Assembly (NCBI RefSeq): GCF_004684775.1
Contig: NZ_SRIC01000049.1
Span: 1 to 37,565 of the forward strand
Direction: 5' to 3'
Source of the DNA: Streptomyces sp. MZ04
GTDB taxonomy: Bacteria > Actinomycetota > Actinomycetes > Streptomycetales > Streptomycetaceae
Length of the DNA: 37,565 bases
Every line of letters begins with the position of its first letter. Within the stretch, counting starts at the first letter, position 1. Below are positions 15,738 through 24,688 of this stretch, piece by piece. Position numbers and translations under genes: made by a program. Below the pieces are notes generated by a model. That model was not told where the DNA came from. It saw nothing but the letters and a program-made list of their open reading frames with translations, and did no database searches.

Positions 15738-16540
15738 CCGCCCGCCTGCACGACCTCATCGCCGCCGAATGGATCAAACTCTGGTCACTGCGTTCCACGG
15801 CCTGGATCCTCGGCCTCGGCGCGCCGGTCGTCATCGGGATCAACGTCAACTCCGCCCTGTCCAACGCCGACCTCCTGGAACGCCAGTCGGCGATCTCACC
15901 GGACGGGGCCTTCCGGATCGACCCGATGCACGCCGCCTTCGTCGACCCGGCCTTCCAGATCCTCGTGGTCATCGCCACCTCCGTCGGCGCCATCTCGGTC
16001 TTCGGCGAGTACACCAGCGGTCTGATCCGTACGACGTTCGCGGCCGTCCCCGACCGCCGCGCGGTGCTTGTCGCCAAGGTGGCGGTGATCACCGCGGTGA
16101 TGACCGTGCTCGGCGCCATCGTCGCGGCGGCCTCCTTCGGCGCGACCCAGGCCGTGCTCAGCGACACCATCGGTCTGCCGATCAGCGCTCCCGGCGCGCT
16201 GCGGGCCGTGCTGGCCTCCGCGCTGCTCGCCCCGCTGTCCGCGCTGGTCGGCATGGCGCTCGGCGCGGTGATCCGGCACGCGGCGGGCACCGTCGCCGCG
16301 TCGCTGGTGACGCTGTTGCTGCTGCCCTCGCTCTTCGCGGGCGAGACGTACCGCTGGGTGAAGGAGATCGGCAACGCGATGCCGCTCAGCGCGTGGCAGG
16401 CGCTGGTCGAGAACCCGGCGATGGACTACCCGGCGGGCAGGTATCCGGTGACGATCACGGAGGCGTGGGCGGTCTTCGCGGTGTGGCCGCTCGTCGCGGC
16501 GGCCGTGGCGGTGGTCGTGGTGCACCGCCGCGACGTCTGA
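15734..16540 (+). CDS. ABC-2 type permease partner of the exporter
   Basis: A 268-aa membrane protein with about six hydrophobic segments, paired with the upstream ATPase. It begins with an amphipathic helix (MTARLHDLIAAEWIKLWSLR), the usual contact for the ATPase, and the conserved GEYTSGLIRTTFAAVP segment of ABC-2 permeases is present near residue 100. The ATG overlaps the ATPase stop codon, and AGGAGAA lies just upstream (15722-15728). It probably exports a peptide, lipid or drug. Confidence 0.92.
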   Translation: MTARLHDLIAAEWIKLWSLRSTAWILGLGAPVVIGINVNSALSNADLLERQSAISPDGAFRIDPMHAAFVDPAFQILVVIATSVGAISVFGEYTSGLIRTTFAAVPDRRAVLVAKVAVITAVMTVLGAIVAAASFGATQAVLSDTIGLPISAPGALRAVLASALLAPLSALVGMALGAVIRHAAGTVAASLVTLLLLPSLFAGETYRWVKEIGNAMPLSAWQALVENPAMDYPAGRYPVTITEAWAVFAVWPLVAAAVAVVVVHRRDV

Positions 16541-16571
16541 GCCCACGGCCCGCAGCCCGCAGCTCACCGCC

Positions 16572-17546
16572 CTACGCCGCCAGCGTCCCCGGCACGATCG
16601 CCCCGGGGCCGAACTTCGCCCGTGCCCGGTCGGCGACCTCCTCGATGCGGCGCGCCCTGTCGTCCGCCGGGTCGAACATCAGCTGGTGGGCGGCCTGTTC
16701 GGCGGGGCCGAGTCCTTCGGCGCGCAGGGAGATGCCGCGCACCCGGGCGCGTTGCAGGCCGAGCGCCTCGTACATCCGGTACGCGGTCGCGGTCAGCGCG
16801 CTGGAGTGGGCGGTCGGCTCGGGCAGGGCGCGGGTGCGGGTTGTGGTGGAGCGGTCCGCGTACCGCACGGTGAGGGTCAGGGAGCGGCACACCTGGTCGT
16901 CGCCGCGCATCCTGACGCCTAGCTCCTCGGTGATCGAGAGCAGTGCGCGCCGGTGCCGGGTGGGATCCAACTCGTCGCGGGGGAAGGGCCGTTCGGCGGC
17001 GAGCGAGCGGGCGGCCGCGTTCGGCACGACCCGCGCGCGGTCGACGCCGTGCGCCTTCTCGTGCAGTTCACGGCCCGCGCGGGCGCCGATGAGCCGCTGC
17101 AGCGTGGACAGCGGCGCGGCGGCCACCTTGCCGACGGAGTCGAGTCCGTACTCGCACAGGGTGCGGGCGGTGGCGCGGCCGACGCCCGGCAGCTCGGCGA
17201 CCGGCTTCGGGCCGAGGAACTCCGCGACGGCTTCCGGTTCCCGGCCCACGACCTGGGTCACTCCCGGCACGGCGCCGCGTACGGCCATCCGCGCCAGCAT
17301 CGGCCCGGGCCCCGCGCCGATCACACAGTCCACCCCGTACAGGGCGAGCGCCCGCACCCGGATCACCGAGGCGAGGTCGACGGCGTCCCGCCCGAAGTAG
17401 CGCATGGCTCCCCGCACGTCGACGAGCACGCCGTCGGGCGGCAGGGCCTCCACGACCGGGCTGAACTCGCCGACCAGCGCGATCAGCCGGGGCAGGGCCG
17501 CCTCGTACATGGGCGGCAGCAGGAAACGTACGCAGAGGGTGCTCAT
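16572..17546 (-). CDS. Truncated Y-family DNA polymerase protein (ImuB-like), coupled to dnaE2
   Basis: A 324-aa protein with the C-terminal two thirds of a Y-family (DinB-type) polymerase. It starts at MSTLCVRFLLPPMYEAALPR and reaches VLVDVRGAMRYFG, which aligns with the SIDEAFLDLTG region of DinB; the catalytic Asp/Glu pair is not evident there. The N-terminal part with the first catalytic Asp (DMDAFFASVE) is missing. A helix-hairpin-helix (LPGVGRATARTLCEYGLDSVG), a little-finger domain and a C-terminal QLMF clamp-binding-like motif remain. The upstream open frame is a shadow of dnaE2. Loss of the catalytic residues with retention of clamp binding resembles ImuB, which recruits DnaE2. It overlaps dnaE2 by 4 bases (ATGA). 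Confidence 0.85.
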   Translation of the reverse strand: MSTLCVRFLLPPMYEAALPRLIALVGEFSPVVEALPPDGVLVDVRGAMRYFGRDAVDLASVIRVRALALYGVDCVIGAGPGPMLARMAVRGAVPGVTQVVGREPEAVAEFLGPKPVAELPGVGRATARTLCEYGLDSVGKVAAAPLSTLQRLIGARAGRELHEKAHGVDRARVVPNAAARSLAAERPFPRDELDPTRHRRALLSITEELGVRMRGDDQVCRSLTLTVRYADRSTTTRTRALPEPTAHSSALTATAYRMYEALGLQRARVRGISLRAEGLGPAEQAAHQLMFDPADDRARRIEEVADRARAKFGPGAIVPGTLAA

Positions 17547-20500
17547 CCCGCGCTCCCGGGGCTCTGGTGCCACAACTTCCGTCCCGTGGCCGCCCGTTCG
17601 CCGGGCGGCTGCAGGTCGGCCCAGGGGTGCATCTCGTACCCCGTGGACATCCGGATGCGCCGGCCGCCGTCCGCCGGGGCCTCTGCGGACTCCGGCTCCG
17701 GCGGCTGCTCGGTCAGGCGGGCCGCCACCGCGTCGAGGCCCCCTTCCTGCCGCAGCTCCACCAGCTCCGCCAGGTTCCAGGCGGCCGCGCCGACCACGCT
17801 GAGGCTGCGCGGCCCGCGGCGCTGCACCACACCGCGGACGAGCAGCAGCCAGGAGTGGAAGACGGTGTGCGCGCACCGTTCGTGGGCGTCGTCGAAGAAG
17901 GCCAGGTCGACCAGGCCCGTGCCGTCGTCCAGGGTGGTGAAGATGACGCGCTTCCCGGAGCGGATCGGCGGGGTCTGGGTGGCCGCCTTGGCGCCCGCGA
18001 CCAGCACGGTCGCGCCGTGTTCGGCCTCCCGGAGGCGGCGGGCCGTCAGCACGCCGAGCTCCTTGAGGAACTCCGCGTGATCGCCCATGAGATGGCGCGA
18101 GGAGTCCATGCCGAGGACGCCGAGTTCGGCGCTGAGGCGTTCCGCGTCGTCCAGGTCGGGAAGACCGGCGGGCGCCGTCTTCCGCCCGCCGGACAAGGGG
18201 AGTTGGGCCCCGAAGGCTCCTGACGAGCCGCGCGCGCCGCGCCGCAGCTCGGCCAGGTGCAGCTGCAGATCGCGGCGGTTGGCGCCGAACGCGTCGAGCG
18301 CGCCGACCTGGGCGAGCCGCTGCGCGACCGGTTTCGATGGCCTGGCCCGCTCCCAGAAGTCCAGGAGCGAGGCGTAGGGCTGCGCGTCGGCGATCCGGGC
18401 GGCCTCGGCCTCGCTGATGCCGTGCACGTCACAGAGCGCGAGCCGCAGCCCCCACCGGGAGCCCCCAGGGCTATCAGACACCAGTTCGATACGGTGAGCG
18501 ACCGCGGACCGGTTCACGTCCAGCGGAAGGATCGGCACCCCGCGCCGCCGCGCGTCCGCGAGCAGCAGCCGCTTCGGATACATCCCGGGGTCGTGCGTGA
18601 GCAACCCCGCGTAGAACGCGGCCGGGTGATGGGCCTTCAGCCACGCCGACTGGTACGTCGGCACGGCGAAGGCCACCGCGTGCGCCTTGCAGAAGCCGTA
18701 CGACCCGAAGGCCTCGATGATCTCCCAGGTCCGGCCGATCGTCTCGGCGTCGTATCCCTTCGCCGCGGCCTGCTGCGCGAACCAGAACCGGATCCGCCCC
18801 TGCGACTCGGGGTCGGAGAGCCCGCGCCGCACCCGGTCCGCCTCGTCGCGCCCGCAGCCGGTCATGATGTCGACGATCTCGATGATCTGCTCGTGGAAGA
18901 CGACGACTCCGTACGTCTCCTTCAGCGGCCCCTCGAGATCCGGGTGCGGATAGCGGACGGGCGCGCGGCCGTGCCGGGCCTCGATGAAGGGCCGCACCAT
19001 GTCGGCGGCGACCGGTCCGGGGCGGAACAGCGAGATGTCGACGACCAGGTCGTGGAAGGTCGCGGGCTGAAGGCGTCCGACCAGGTCCCGCTGGCCCGGC
19101 GACTCGATCTGGAAGCAGCCGAGCGTCTCGGCGGACTGGATGAGTCGATACGTCGCCGGATCGCCCGGCGGCACGGCGTCCACGTCGACACGGGAGCCCG
19201 TGGCCCGCTCGAGCTCCCCCAGGGCGTGCGCCATCGCCGACTGCATCCGCACGCCGAGCACGTCCAGCTTGAGCAGCCCGAGGTCCTCCACGTCCTCCTT
19301 GTCGAACTGGGACATGGGGAAGCCCTCGCCGCTGGTCGGCATGACGGGCGTACGCGCGAGCAGCGAGGCGTCGGAGAGCAGCACCCCGCACGGGTGCATG
19401 GCGATGCCGCGGGGCAGCGCGTCGAGCGCCTCGACCAGGTCCCACAGCCGGTCGCGGTCACCCAACTCCCCCGCTATCGCCCGTAGTTCGGGCAGCTCCG
19501 CCATCGCCGAGCGGGCGTCGCGGGCGCGGATGTGCGGGAAGGACTTGGCGATCCTGTCGATCTCGGCCGGGTCCATGGACAGGGCGGCGCCCACATCGCG
19601 TACGGCGTGGCGCACCCGGTAGGTCTCGGGCATGGCGACGGTCGCGACCCGCTCGGTGCCGAAGCGGCCGATGATCGCGCGGTAGACCTCGAGCCGGCGG
19701 GCCGACTCCACGTCGATGTCGATGTCCGGCAGGACGGCCCGCCGCGTGGACAGGAACCGCTCCATGAGCAGCCCGTGCTCGACGGGGTCGGCGTGCGCGA
19801 TGCCGATGAGGTGGTTGACCAGGGAACCCGCGCCGGAGCCGCGCGCCGCGACCCGGATCCCCAAGTCGCGTACGTCGTCGACGACTTGGGCCACGGTGAG
19901 GAAATAGGAGGCGAAGCCGTGGTACGCGATGATGTCCAGCTCGTGATGCATCCGCTCCCAGTACACGCGCCGGGAGTCGTAGCCGCGCAGCACCATGCCC
20001 GCCGCAGCCCGCGAGGCGAGGACACGCTGCGCGGTGCGGCGCCCCGCGCCGACGAGGTGCGGTTCGGGGAAGCGTACGGAGCCGATGCCGATGTCGTCCT
20101 CGGGGTCGACGAGGCATTCGGCGGCGGCCGCCTGGGTCTGCTCGACGAGGCGGTGGGCGGTGTCGCGGCGGAACCCGGCCGCCTCGACGATCCGCTCGGC
20201 GTTGCCCAGCATGACGTCCGCGCCCTTCAACCACCGCTCGCCGCCGTCGAGTTCCTTGGTCGGGTCGACGGGGACGAGGCGGCGGGCCGCGTCGAGCACG
20301 TCGGCGACCGGGCCGAGCCCCGCGTCGGCGTAGCGCACGGCGTTGCTCAGGACGGGGCGGATGCCCTGCTCGGCGGCGAAGCCGACGGTGCGGGCGGCCA
20401 GGCGGAGCGAGCCGGGGCCCGTGCCCTCGCGGCCGTGCCAGACGGACTCCAGGCGCAGCGCGTCGCCGTAGCGCTCGCGCCAGGGGGCGAGGAGGCGGGC

Positions 20501-20983
20501 GGCCCGGTCGGGGCGCCCGGCGGCGAGCGCGCGCCCCACGTCGGAGGCGGGGCCGAGCAGCACGGTCAGGCCGTCGCCGTGGTTCTCCTCCCACGGCAGG
20601 ACGGGCCGGCCCTCACCACTCCGGTGCGCGGCGGTGACCAGGCGGCAGAGCGTGGCCCAGCCGGTGGCGCCGTCGCGGGCGAGGAAGGTCACGCGCGGGG
20701 TCGACTCGTCGATGAAGGCACCGCCGCGCACCGGGGTCCGCCGCCGCTCGCCCCGCGCCGGTGCGGGCTCGCCCACCGCGAGCCCGGTGCCGAACAGCGG
20801 ACGCACCCCCGCCTTCGCGCAGGCCTTGGCGAACCGGACCGTTCCCGCGAGGGTGTCCCGGTCGGTGAGCGCGAGGGCGTCCATGCCCCGCTCGCCGGCG
20901 CGCTCGGCAAGACGCTCCGGGTGCGAGGCCCCGTACCGCAGGGAGAACCCGGAGACGGTGTGCAGATGCGTGAACCCTGGCAC
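17543..20983 (-). CDS. dnaE2: Error-prone DNA polymerase DnaE2
   Basis: A 1146-aa C-family polymerase alpha subunit. An N-terminal PHP domain (residues 1-75; FTHLHTVSGFSLRYG) is followed by the palm. The catalytic aspartates are in VLPDIDIDVESARR near residues 420-424, preceded by a GSGAGSLVNHLIGI loop. The tail holds an OB fold (VLVAGAKAATQTPPI...). The whole fits DnaE2, shorter than the replicative DnaE1. I chose the GTG at 20983 because GGGAGG lies five bases before it; the GTG at 20989 would overlap that ribosome-binding site. Its upstream region carries an SOS-box-like site, so it probably functions in damage-induced translesion synthesis with the downstream Y-family protein. Confidence 0.95.
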   Translation of the reverse strand: MPGFTHLHTVSGFSLRYGASHPERLAERAGERGMDALALTDRDTLAGTVRFAKACAKAGVRPLFGTGLAVGEPAPARGERRRTPVRGGAFIDESTPRVTFLARDGATGWATLCRLVTAAHRSGEGRPVLPWEENHGDGLTVLLGPASDVGRALAAGRPDRAARLLAPWRERYGDALRLESVWHGREGTGPGSLRLAARTVGFAAEQGIRPVLSNAVRYADAGLGPVADVLDAARRLVPVDPTKELDGGERWLKGADVMLGNAERIVEAAGFRRDTAHRLVEQTQAAAAECLVDPEDDIGIGSVRFPEPHLVGAGRRTAQRVLASRAAAGMVLRGYDSRRVYWERMHHELDIIAYHGFASYFLTVAQVVDDVRDLGIRVAARGSGAGSLVNHLIGIAHADPVEHGLLMERFLSTRRAVLPDIDIDVESARRLEVYRAIIGRFGTERVATVAMPETYRVRHAVRDVGAALSMDPAEIDRIAKSFPHIRARDARSAMAELPELRAIAGELGDRDRLWDLVEALDALPRGIAMHPCGVLLSDASLLARTPVMPTSGEGFPMSQFDKEDVEDLGLLKLDVLGVRMQSAMAHALGELERATGSRVDVDAVPPGDPATYRLIQSAETLGCFQIESPGQRDLVGRLQPATFHDLVVDISLFRPGPVAADMVRPFIEARHGRAPVRYPHPDLEGPLKETYGVVVFHEQIIEIVDIMTGCGRDEADRVRRGLSDPESQGRIRFWFAQQAAAKGYDAETIGRTWEIIEAFGSYGFCKAHAVAFAVPTYQSAWLKAHHPAAFYAGLLTHDPGMYPKRLLLADARRRGVPILPLDVNRSAVAHRIELVSDSPGGSRWGLRLALCDVHGISEAEAARIADAQPYASLLDFWERARPSKPVAQRLAQVGALDAFGANRRDLQLHLAELRRGARGSSGAFGAQLPLSGGRKTAPAGLPDLDDAERLSAELGVLGMDSSRHLMGDHAEFLKELGVLTARRLREAEHGATVLVAGAKAATQTPPIRSGKRVIFTTLDDGTGLVDLAFFDDAHERCAHTVFHSWLLLVRGVVQRRGPRSLSVVGAAAWNLAELVELRQEGGLDAVAARLTEQPPEPESAEAPADGGRRIRMSTGYEMHPWADLQPPGERAATGRKLWHQSPGSAG

Positions 20984-21033
20984 ACGCACCTCCCGAAAAC
21001 CTGAACCGATCCGACCTCACAGCCCCCGCCTCC

Positions 21034-21077
21034 ACCATAGACCAAGTTTCGAACGTACGTACGACACGCACGTTCGA
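21034..21077 (-). promoter_or_regulatory. LexA/SOS-box-like site and -10 upstream of dnaE2
   Basis: At 21049-21064 the sequence TCGAACGTACGTACGA matches the actinobacterial LexA site TCGAAC-N4-GTTCGA in 15 of 16 defined or spacer positions (one T-to-A change). A further ACGTTCGA at 21070-21077 makes a larger inverted repeat with TCGAACGT at 21049-21056. On the minus strand TATGGT (21034-21039) lies about ten bases downstream, a plausible -10 placing the box over the -35 region. Confidence 0.65.
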
Positions 21078-21162
21078 CATGTGTGCGGCGCGTCCCGCCG
21101 CTGTCGCCCGTTCGCCCCCGCCGTAGCTCGTTCGGCCCCGCCCGCCTGCGGGAACGGCAGGG

Positions 21163-21180
21163 GCCCCCGAGCGTGGGGGC
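21163..21180 (+). promoter_or_regulatory. GC hairpin abutting the start codon of the membrane protein
   Basis: GCCCCC (21163-21168) and GGGGGC (21175-21180) can pair around a six-base loop, ending immediately before the ATG at 21181. No ribosome-binding site is visible in the usual window, because this hairpin occupies it. It could restrict initiation, or transcription could begin near the ATG to give a leaderless message. Confidence 0.5.
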
Positions 21181-22212
21181 ATGAGTTTCACCGATGAGTT
21201 GAAGAGCGCCGTCACCCCGCGAGCAGCCCTGCTGGTCATCGGCGTACTCGCCCTGCAGCTGCTGTTCATCGCCTCCTACGTGGGGGCGCTGCACGATCCG
21301 AAGCCGAGGGACGTGCCCTTCGGGGTTGTCGCTCCGGGGCCCGCCGCCGAGCAGGCGTCGGCCCGGCTCGGGAAGCTCCCCGGCGATCCGCTCGACCCCC
21401 GCGTGGTCGACGACGAGGCCACGGCCCGGAAGCAGATCATGGACCGCGACATCGACGGCGCCCTGATCATCAATCCCCGGGCCACCACCGACACGCTCCT
21501 CGTCGCCTCCGGCGGCGGCACCGTCCTCGCCACCGCACTGGAGAAGATCGCCACCCAGCTCGAAGCTGCGGAGAACCGGACGGTCAGGACCGTGGACGTG
21601 GCGCCCGCTTCCCCCGAGGACTTCGACGGGCTCTCGTCCTTCTACCTGGTCGTCGGCTGGTGCGTCGGCGGCTATCTCTGCGCCTCGATCCTGGCGATCA
21701 GCGCGGGTTCCCGGGCCGCCAACCGCTCGCGCGCGCTGATCAGGACCGGCGTCATGGCGCTCTACTCGATCGCGGGCGGACTCGGCGGCGCGATCATCAT
21801 CGGGCCGATCCTGGGCGCCCTGCCCGGCAGCGTCCTGGCCCTGTGGGGCCTGGGCGCCCTGGTCGTCTTCGGGGTCGGCATGATCACACTCGCCCTGCAG
21901 GCGGCCACCGGCATCGTGGGCATCGGCCTGGCCGTCCTCATCGTCGTCATCGCGGGCAACCCGAGCGCGGGCGGCGCCTTCCCGCTGCCGATGCTGCCGC
22001 CCTTCTGGGAGGCGATCGGGCCCTGGCTGCCGCCGGGCGCGGGCACCTGGGTGGCGCGCTCGATCGCGTACTTCGAAGGGAACGCGGTCACCGGACCGCT
22101 GCTCGTGCTCTCGGCCTGGGCGGTCGTCGGCGTCGTCGTCACCCTCGCCCTGTCCGCCCGGCGCAAGGCCGACGGCAGCTCGGTCGACCTCACCAGCAGG
22201 AGCATCGCGTGA
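21181..22212 (+). CDS. YhgE/Pip-like or ABC-2-permease-like membrane protein (DUF3533-like)
   Basis: A 343-aa membrane protein. One transmembrane helix at residues 15-38 is followed by an extracytoplasmic domain of about 110 residues (PFGVVAPGPAAEQASARLG to VDVAPASPEDFDG), then about five membrane helices from residue 155 onward (LVVGWCVGGYLCASILAI, AIIIGPILGALPGSVLALW and others). This layout is that of the YhgE/Pip/ABC-2 permease group, which may export or move lipids or peptides; no partner ATPase is adjacent. The ATG at 21181 is directly preceded by a hairpin. It lies divergently from dnaE2 with about 197 bases between them, so the SOS site could also affect it. Confidence 0.75.
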   Translation: MSFTDELKSAVTPRAALLVIGVLALQLLFIASYVGALHDPKPRDVPFGVVAPGPAAEQASARLGKLPGDPLDPRVVDDEATARKQIMDRDIDGALIINPRATTDTLLVASGGGTVLATALEKIATQLEAAENRTVRTVDVAPASPEDFDGLSSFYLVVGWCVGGYLCASILAISAGSRAANRSRALIRTGVMALYSIAGGLGGAIIIGPILGALPGSVLALWGLGALVVFGVGMITLALQAATGIVGIGLAVLIVVIAGNPSAGGAFPLPMLPPFWEAIGPWLPPGAGTWVARSIAYFEGNAVTGPLLVLSAWAVVGVVVTLALSARRKADGSSVDLTSRSIA

Positions 22213-22268
22213 AAGACGTGAAAGACGTGAAGGCGTGAAGACGTGAAGGCGTGAAAGACGTGAAAGAA
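22209..22268. repeat. Seven degenerate copies of an 8-9 bp GTGAA repeat
   Basis: Units GTGAAAGAC, GTGAAGGC and GTGAAGAC follow each other seven times (22209-22217, 22218-22226, 22227-22234, 22235-22242, 22243-22250, 22251-22259, 22260-22268). The first unit includes the TGA stop of the membrane protein gene, and the array ends right against the terminator at 22269. Confidence 0.85.
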
Positions 22269-22297
22269 GGGCCGGTCCGCCCGTGGCGGACCGGCCC
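22269..22297 (+). terminator. Hairpin terminator between convergent genes
   Basis: A perfect 13-bp stem GGGCCGGTCCGCC / GGCGGACCGGCCC with a 3-base loop (CGT) sits between the membrane protein gene and the convergent S1 protease gene. It can function on either strand. Confidence 0.88.
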
Positions 22298-22331
22298 CTG
22301 AATCCTGCTGTCCCCTTGGCGGGGCCCTGCC

Positions 22332-23417
22332 TCAGCCGATCTCCGCGCCGACGGCGCTCAGTGCCTCCGGCACCGGCTGGAAGAAGGTCTCCCCGCCGGC
22401 GGAGCAGTCACCGCTGCCGCCCGAGGTCAGGCCAAGGGCGGTGTCGCCCGCGAAGAGCGCGCCGCCGCTGTCGCCGGGCTCGGCGCAGACGTCGGTCTGG
22501 ATGAGTCCGTTGACGATGTCGCCGTTGCCGTAGTTCACGGTGGCGTCGAGACCGGTGACCGTGCCGTCGTGCAGCTGCGTGGTCGAGCCACTGCGCTGCA
22601 CCTTCTGGCCGACGGTCGCGTCGCCCGCCTTGGCGATGGCCTGGGTGGAGCCGTTGTAGAGGTTCACCTCGCTCGGGTGCGCGGTGTCGCCCGTGTACTT
22701 GACCAGGCCGTAGTCGTTGTCGGGGAAGCTGGAGTCGGCGTTCTCACCGATGACCGGGCCGCCCTGCTCCTCGGACCAGCTCTTGATCGACTCTGTGCAG
22801 TGACCCGCGGTCAGGAAGTGCGGTGCGCCGTCCTTGACCACGTTGAAGCCGAGCGAGCAGCGGCCGCCGTCGCCCCAGATGGCGTCGCCACCTGCGATGA
22901 AGGGCTTGAACTCCCCCTTGCTGTGCTGAAGTTCGGCCTTCGATCCGAGCTTCTTCACCACGGCGGCGAGCTTGTCCATCTCGGCGCCATCGACCGTGCG
23001 GTCCGCCGTCACGACGACCTTGTTGGTGGCCGGGTCGACCGCCCACGAGGTGCCGGGGATGGACGCCTTGTCGCTCAGCGTCGAGCGGGCGCTCTTCAGC
23101 TCGGCCAGGGAGTTCTCGACGATTCTGGCCTTGGCACCGGCCGCCTCGGCCGTCTCCGCCGCCGTCTTGTCGAGGACGTTCACGACAAGGTTCTTGCCCT
23201 TGGCGTCGTAGTACGTGCCCGCGGCGTCCACGCCGAGGTCCTTGGCGATCGACGAGGCGAGCTTTCCGGCCTTCGCGACCGTGAGGGTGTCCGGCGTGGG
23301 GGTCGGGGCACTCTCACTCGCGTTCGCAGTCTGGAAGGTGACTCCGGCGGCGATCAACGCGACAACGCCCGCACCTGCGGCAGCCGCGCGTCCCTTGGGT
23401 ATGCGTCGGTGCTTCAA
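22332..23417 (-). CDS. Secreted S1 serine protease, streptogrisin family (TTG start)
   Basis: A 361-aa preproprotease. The signal peptide (KHRRIPKGRAAAAGAGVVAL) is followed by an alpha-lytic-type propeptide of about 140 residues and the mature chymotrypsin-fold protease, beginning near IAGGDAIWGDGGRCSLGF. The triad is His in [10 protein letters not shown], Asp in PDNDYGLVKY and Ser in [14 protein letters not shown]. The TTG at 23417 was chosen because AGGAGG lies 7 bases upstream; no ATG is available near it. The C-terminal [14 protein letters not shown] segment matches the streptogrisin substrate-pocket region. Secreted protein degradation or activation of other exoenzymes is likely. Confidence 0.93.
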   Translation of the reverse strand: MKHRRIPKGRAAAAGAGVVALIAAGVTFQTANASESAPTPTPDTLTVAKAGKLASSIAKDLGVDAAGTYYDAKGKNLVVNVLDKTAAETAEAAGAKARIVENSLAELKSARSTLSDKASIPGTSWAVDPATNKVVVTADRTVDGAEMDKLAAVVKKLGSKAELQHSKGEFKPFIAGGDAIWGDGGRCSLGFNVVKDGAPHFLTAGHCTESIKSWSEEQGGPVIGENADSSFPDNDYGLVKYTGDTAHPSEVNLYNGSTQAIAKAGDATVGQKVQRSGSTTQLHDGTVTGLDATVNYGNGDIVNGLIQTDVCAEPGDSGGALFAGDTALGLTSGGSGDCSAGGETFFQPVPEALSAVGAEIG

Positions 23418-23692
23418 CTGACGTCCTCCTGTGGGGGGTCGGCCCGTTCGGTGTGGGGACCTGAGGGCCGGAAGGCGTACCGGCACGGAGTCGCGCACGC
23501 TGAGAAAGCCGCGTCCATGCCAAAGGGCGCGGCCCACTATTCCGATACCGTCCGGTAGCACACAAGGTCTACTTCAGGACGCGCACGCGACAATCACCGT
23601 GCGCCCCCCGCCCCTTCACCCACCCCGGTCGCGCCACGTCGGTTCCCGTTGCAAACACCGCGTGCGATCGGCCTTTCGGCAGCGGGTGAGGA

Positions 23693-24598
23693 CTAGTCCT
23701 GTCCTGTTTTCGACTCTCCGCGCGCCACCGGCTCTCCGGCTTCCGAATCCTGCGCACCGGATTCCACACCGGATTCCGACAGTGCGGGGGCAGGCGGTTG
23801 CTGCGTCTCCTTGGCCGGTTGCTGCACCGGTGGCTGTGCCTGCTGGGCCCGTTCGAGGAAGCGCAGGAGTTCGACGGGGAAGGGCAGGACGAGGGTGGAG
23901 TTCTTCTCGGCGGCGACCGCGACGACGGTCTGCAGGAGCCGCAGCTGGAGGGCCGCGGGCTCCTCCGACATCTCATGGGCGGCCTCGGCGAGTTTCTTGG
24001 AGGCCTGCAGTTCGGCATCCGCGTTGATCACGCGGGCGCGGCGCTCACGGTCCGCCTCGGCCTGCCGCGCCATCGACCGCTTCATCGTCTCGGGCAGGGA
24101 TACGTCCTTGATCTCGACCCGGTCGATCTGCACACCCCACCCGATGGCGGGCGAGTCGATCATCAACTCAAGGCCCTGGTTGAGCTTTTCCCGGTTGGAG
24201 AGCAGATCGTCCAGATCGCTCTTGCCGATGATGGACCGCAGCGAGGTCTGCGCCATCTGCGACACCGCGAACCGATAGTCCTCGACCTGCACGACGGCCT
24301 CGGCAGCGTCGACCACCTTGAAGTAGATGACGGCGTCCACCCGCACCGTCACGTTGTCCCGCGTGATGCCGTCCTGCGCGGGCACCGGCATCGTCACGAT
24401 CTGCATGTTCACCTTACGGAGCCGGTCGATCGCGGGGACGATCATCGTGAACCCCGGCCCGCGCACCGACCGCTGCAGCCGCCCGAGCCGGAGCACCACA
24501 CCCCGCTCGTACTGCTTGACCACACGCGCCGCGGCCATCAGATAGACCACTCCGGCACATCCGACGGCCACTCCCGCCGTCACCAGCTCCTCGACCAT
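23693..24598 (-). CDS. SPFH/band 7 stomatin-like (slipin) membrane protein
   Basis: A 301-aa protein with one N-terminal membrane segment (VEELVTAGVAVGCAGVVYLM), then the SPFH domain: VVLRLGRLQRSVRGPGFTMI, VRVDAVIYFKVVDAAEAVVQ and DRVEIKDVSLPETMKRSM. A long alpha-helical stretch rich in Ala/Glu follows, then a Gln/Pro tail. Slipins organise membrane microdomains and may hold partner proteases, often NfeD-like; no NfeD gene is adjacent. Both neighbours are secreted S1 proteases, which is a curious placement. The stop codon lies within the palindrome AGGACTAGTCCT at 23689-23700. Confidence 0.92.
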   Translation of the reverse strand: MVEELVTAGVAVGCAGVVYLMAAARVVKQYERGVVLRLGRLQRSVRGPGFTMIVPAIDRLRKVNMQIVTMPVPAQDGITRDNVTVRVDAVIYFKVVDAAEAVVQVEDYRFAVSQMAQTSLRSIIGKSDLDDLLSNREKLNQGLELMIDSPAIGWGVQIDRVEIKDVSLPETMKRSMARQAEADRERRARVINADAELQASKKLAEAAHEMSEEPAALQLRLLQTVVAVAAEKNSTLVLPFPVELLRFLERAQQAQPPVQQPAKETQQPPAPALSESGVESGAQDSEAGEPVARGESKTGQD

Positions 24599-24688
24599 GC
24601 CGGCCCCCCAGGGTCCGAATTGGGCGTGTTGGGCGTGTACTTCGAAGGTAACCCCGCACGGCGCACAAAGGGAGACGGGAGACAAGGG

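Noticed and set aside
16572..17876. Longer start for the Y-family protein
   Set aside because: The added N-terminus is a frame-shifted reading of the dnaE2 end and does not contain the missing polymerase motif.
23689..23700. AGGACTAGTCCT palindrome at the stop of the SPFH gene
   Set aside because: It is short, may be chance, and has no other sign of an operator.
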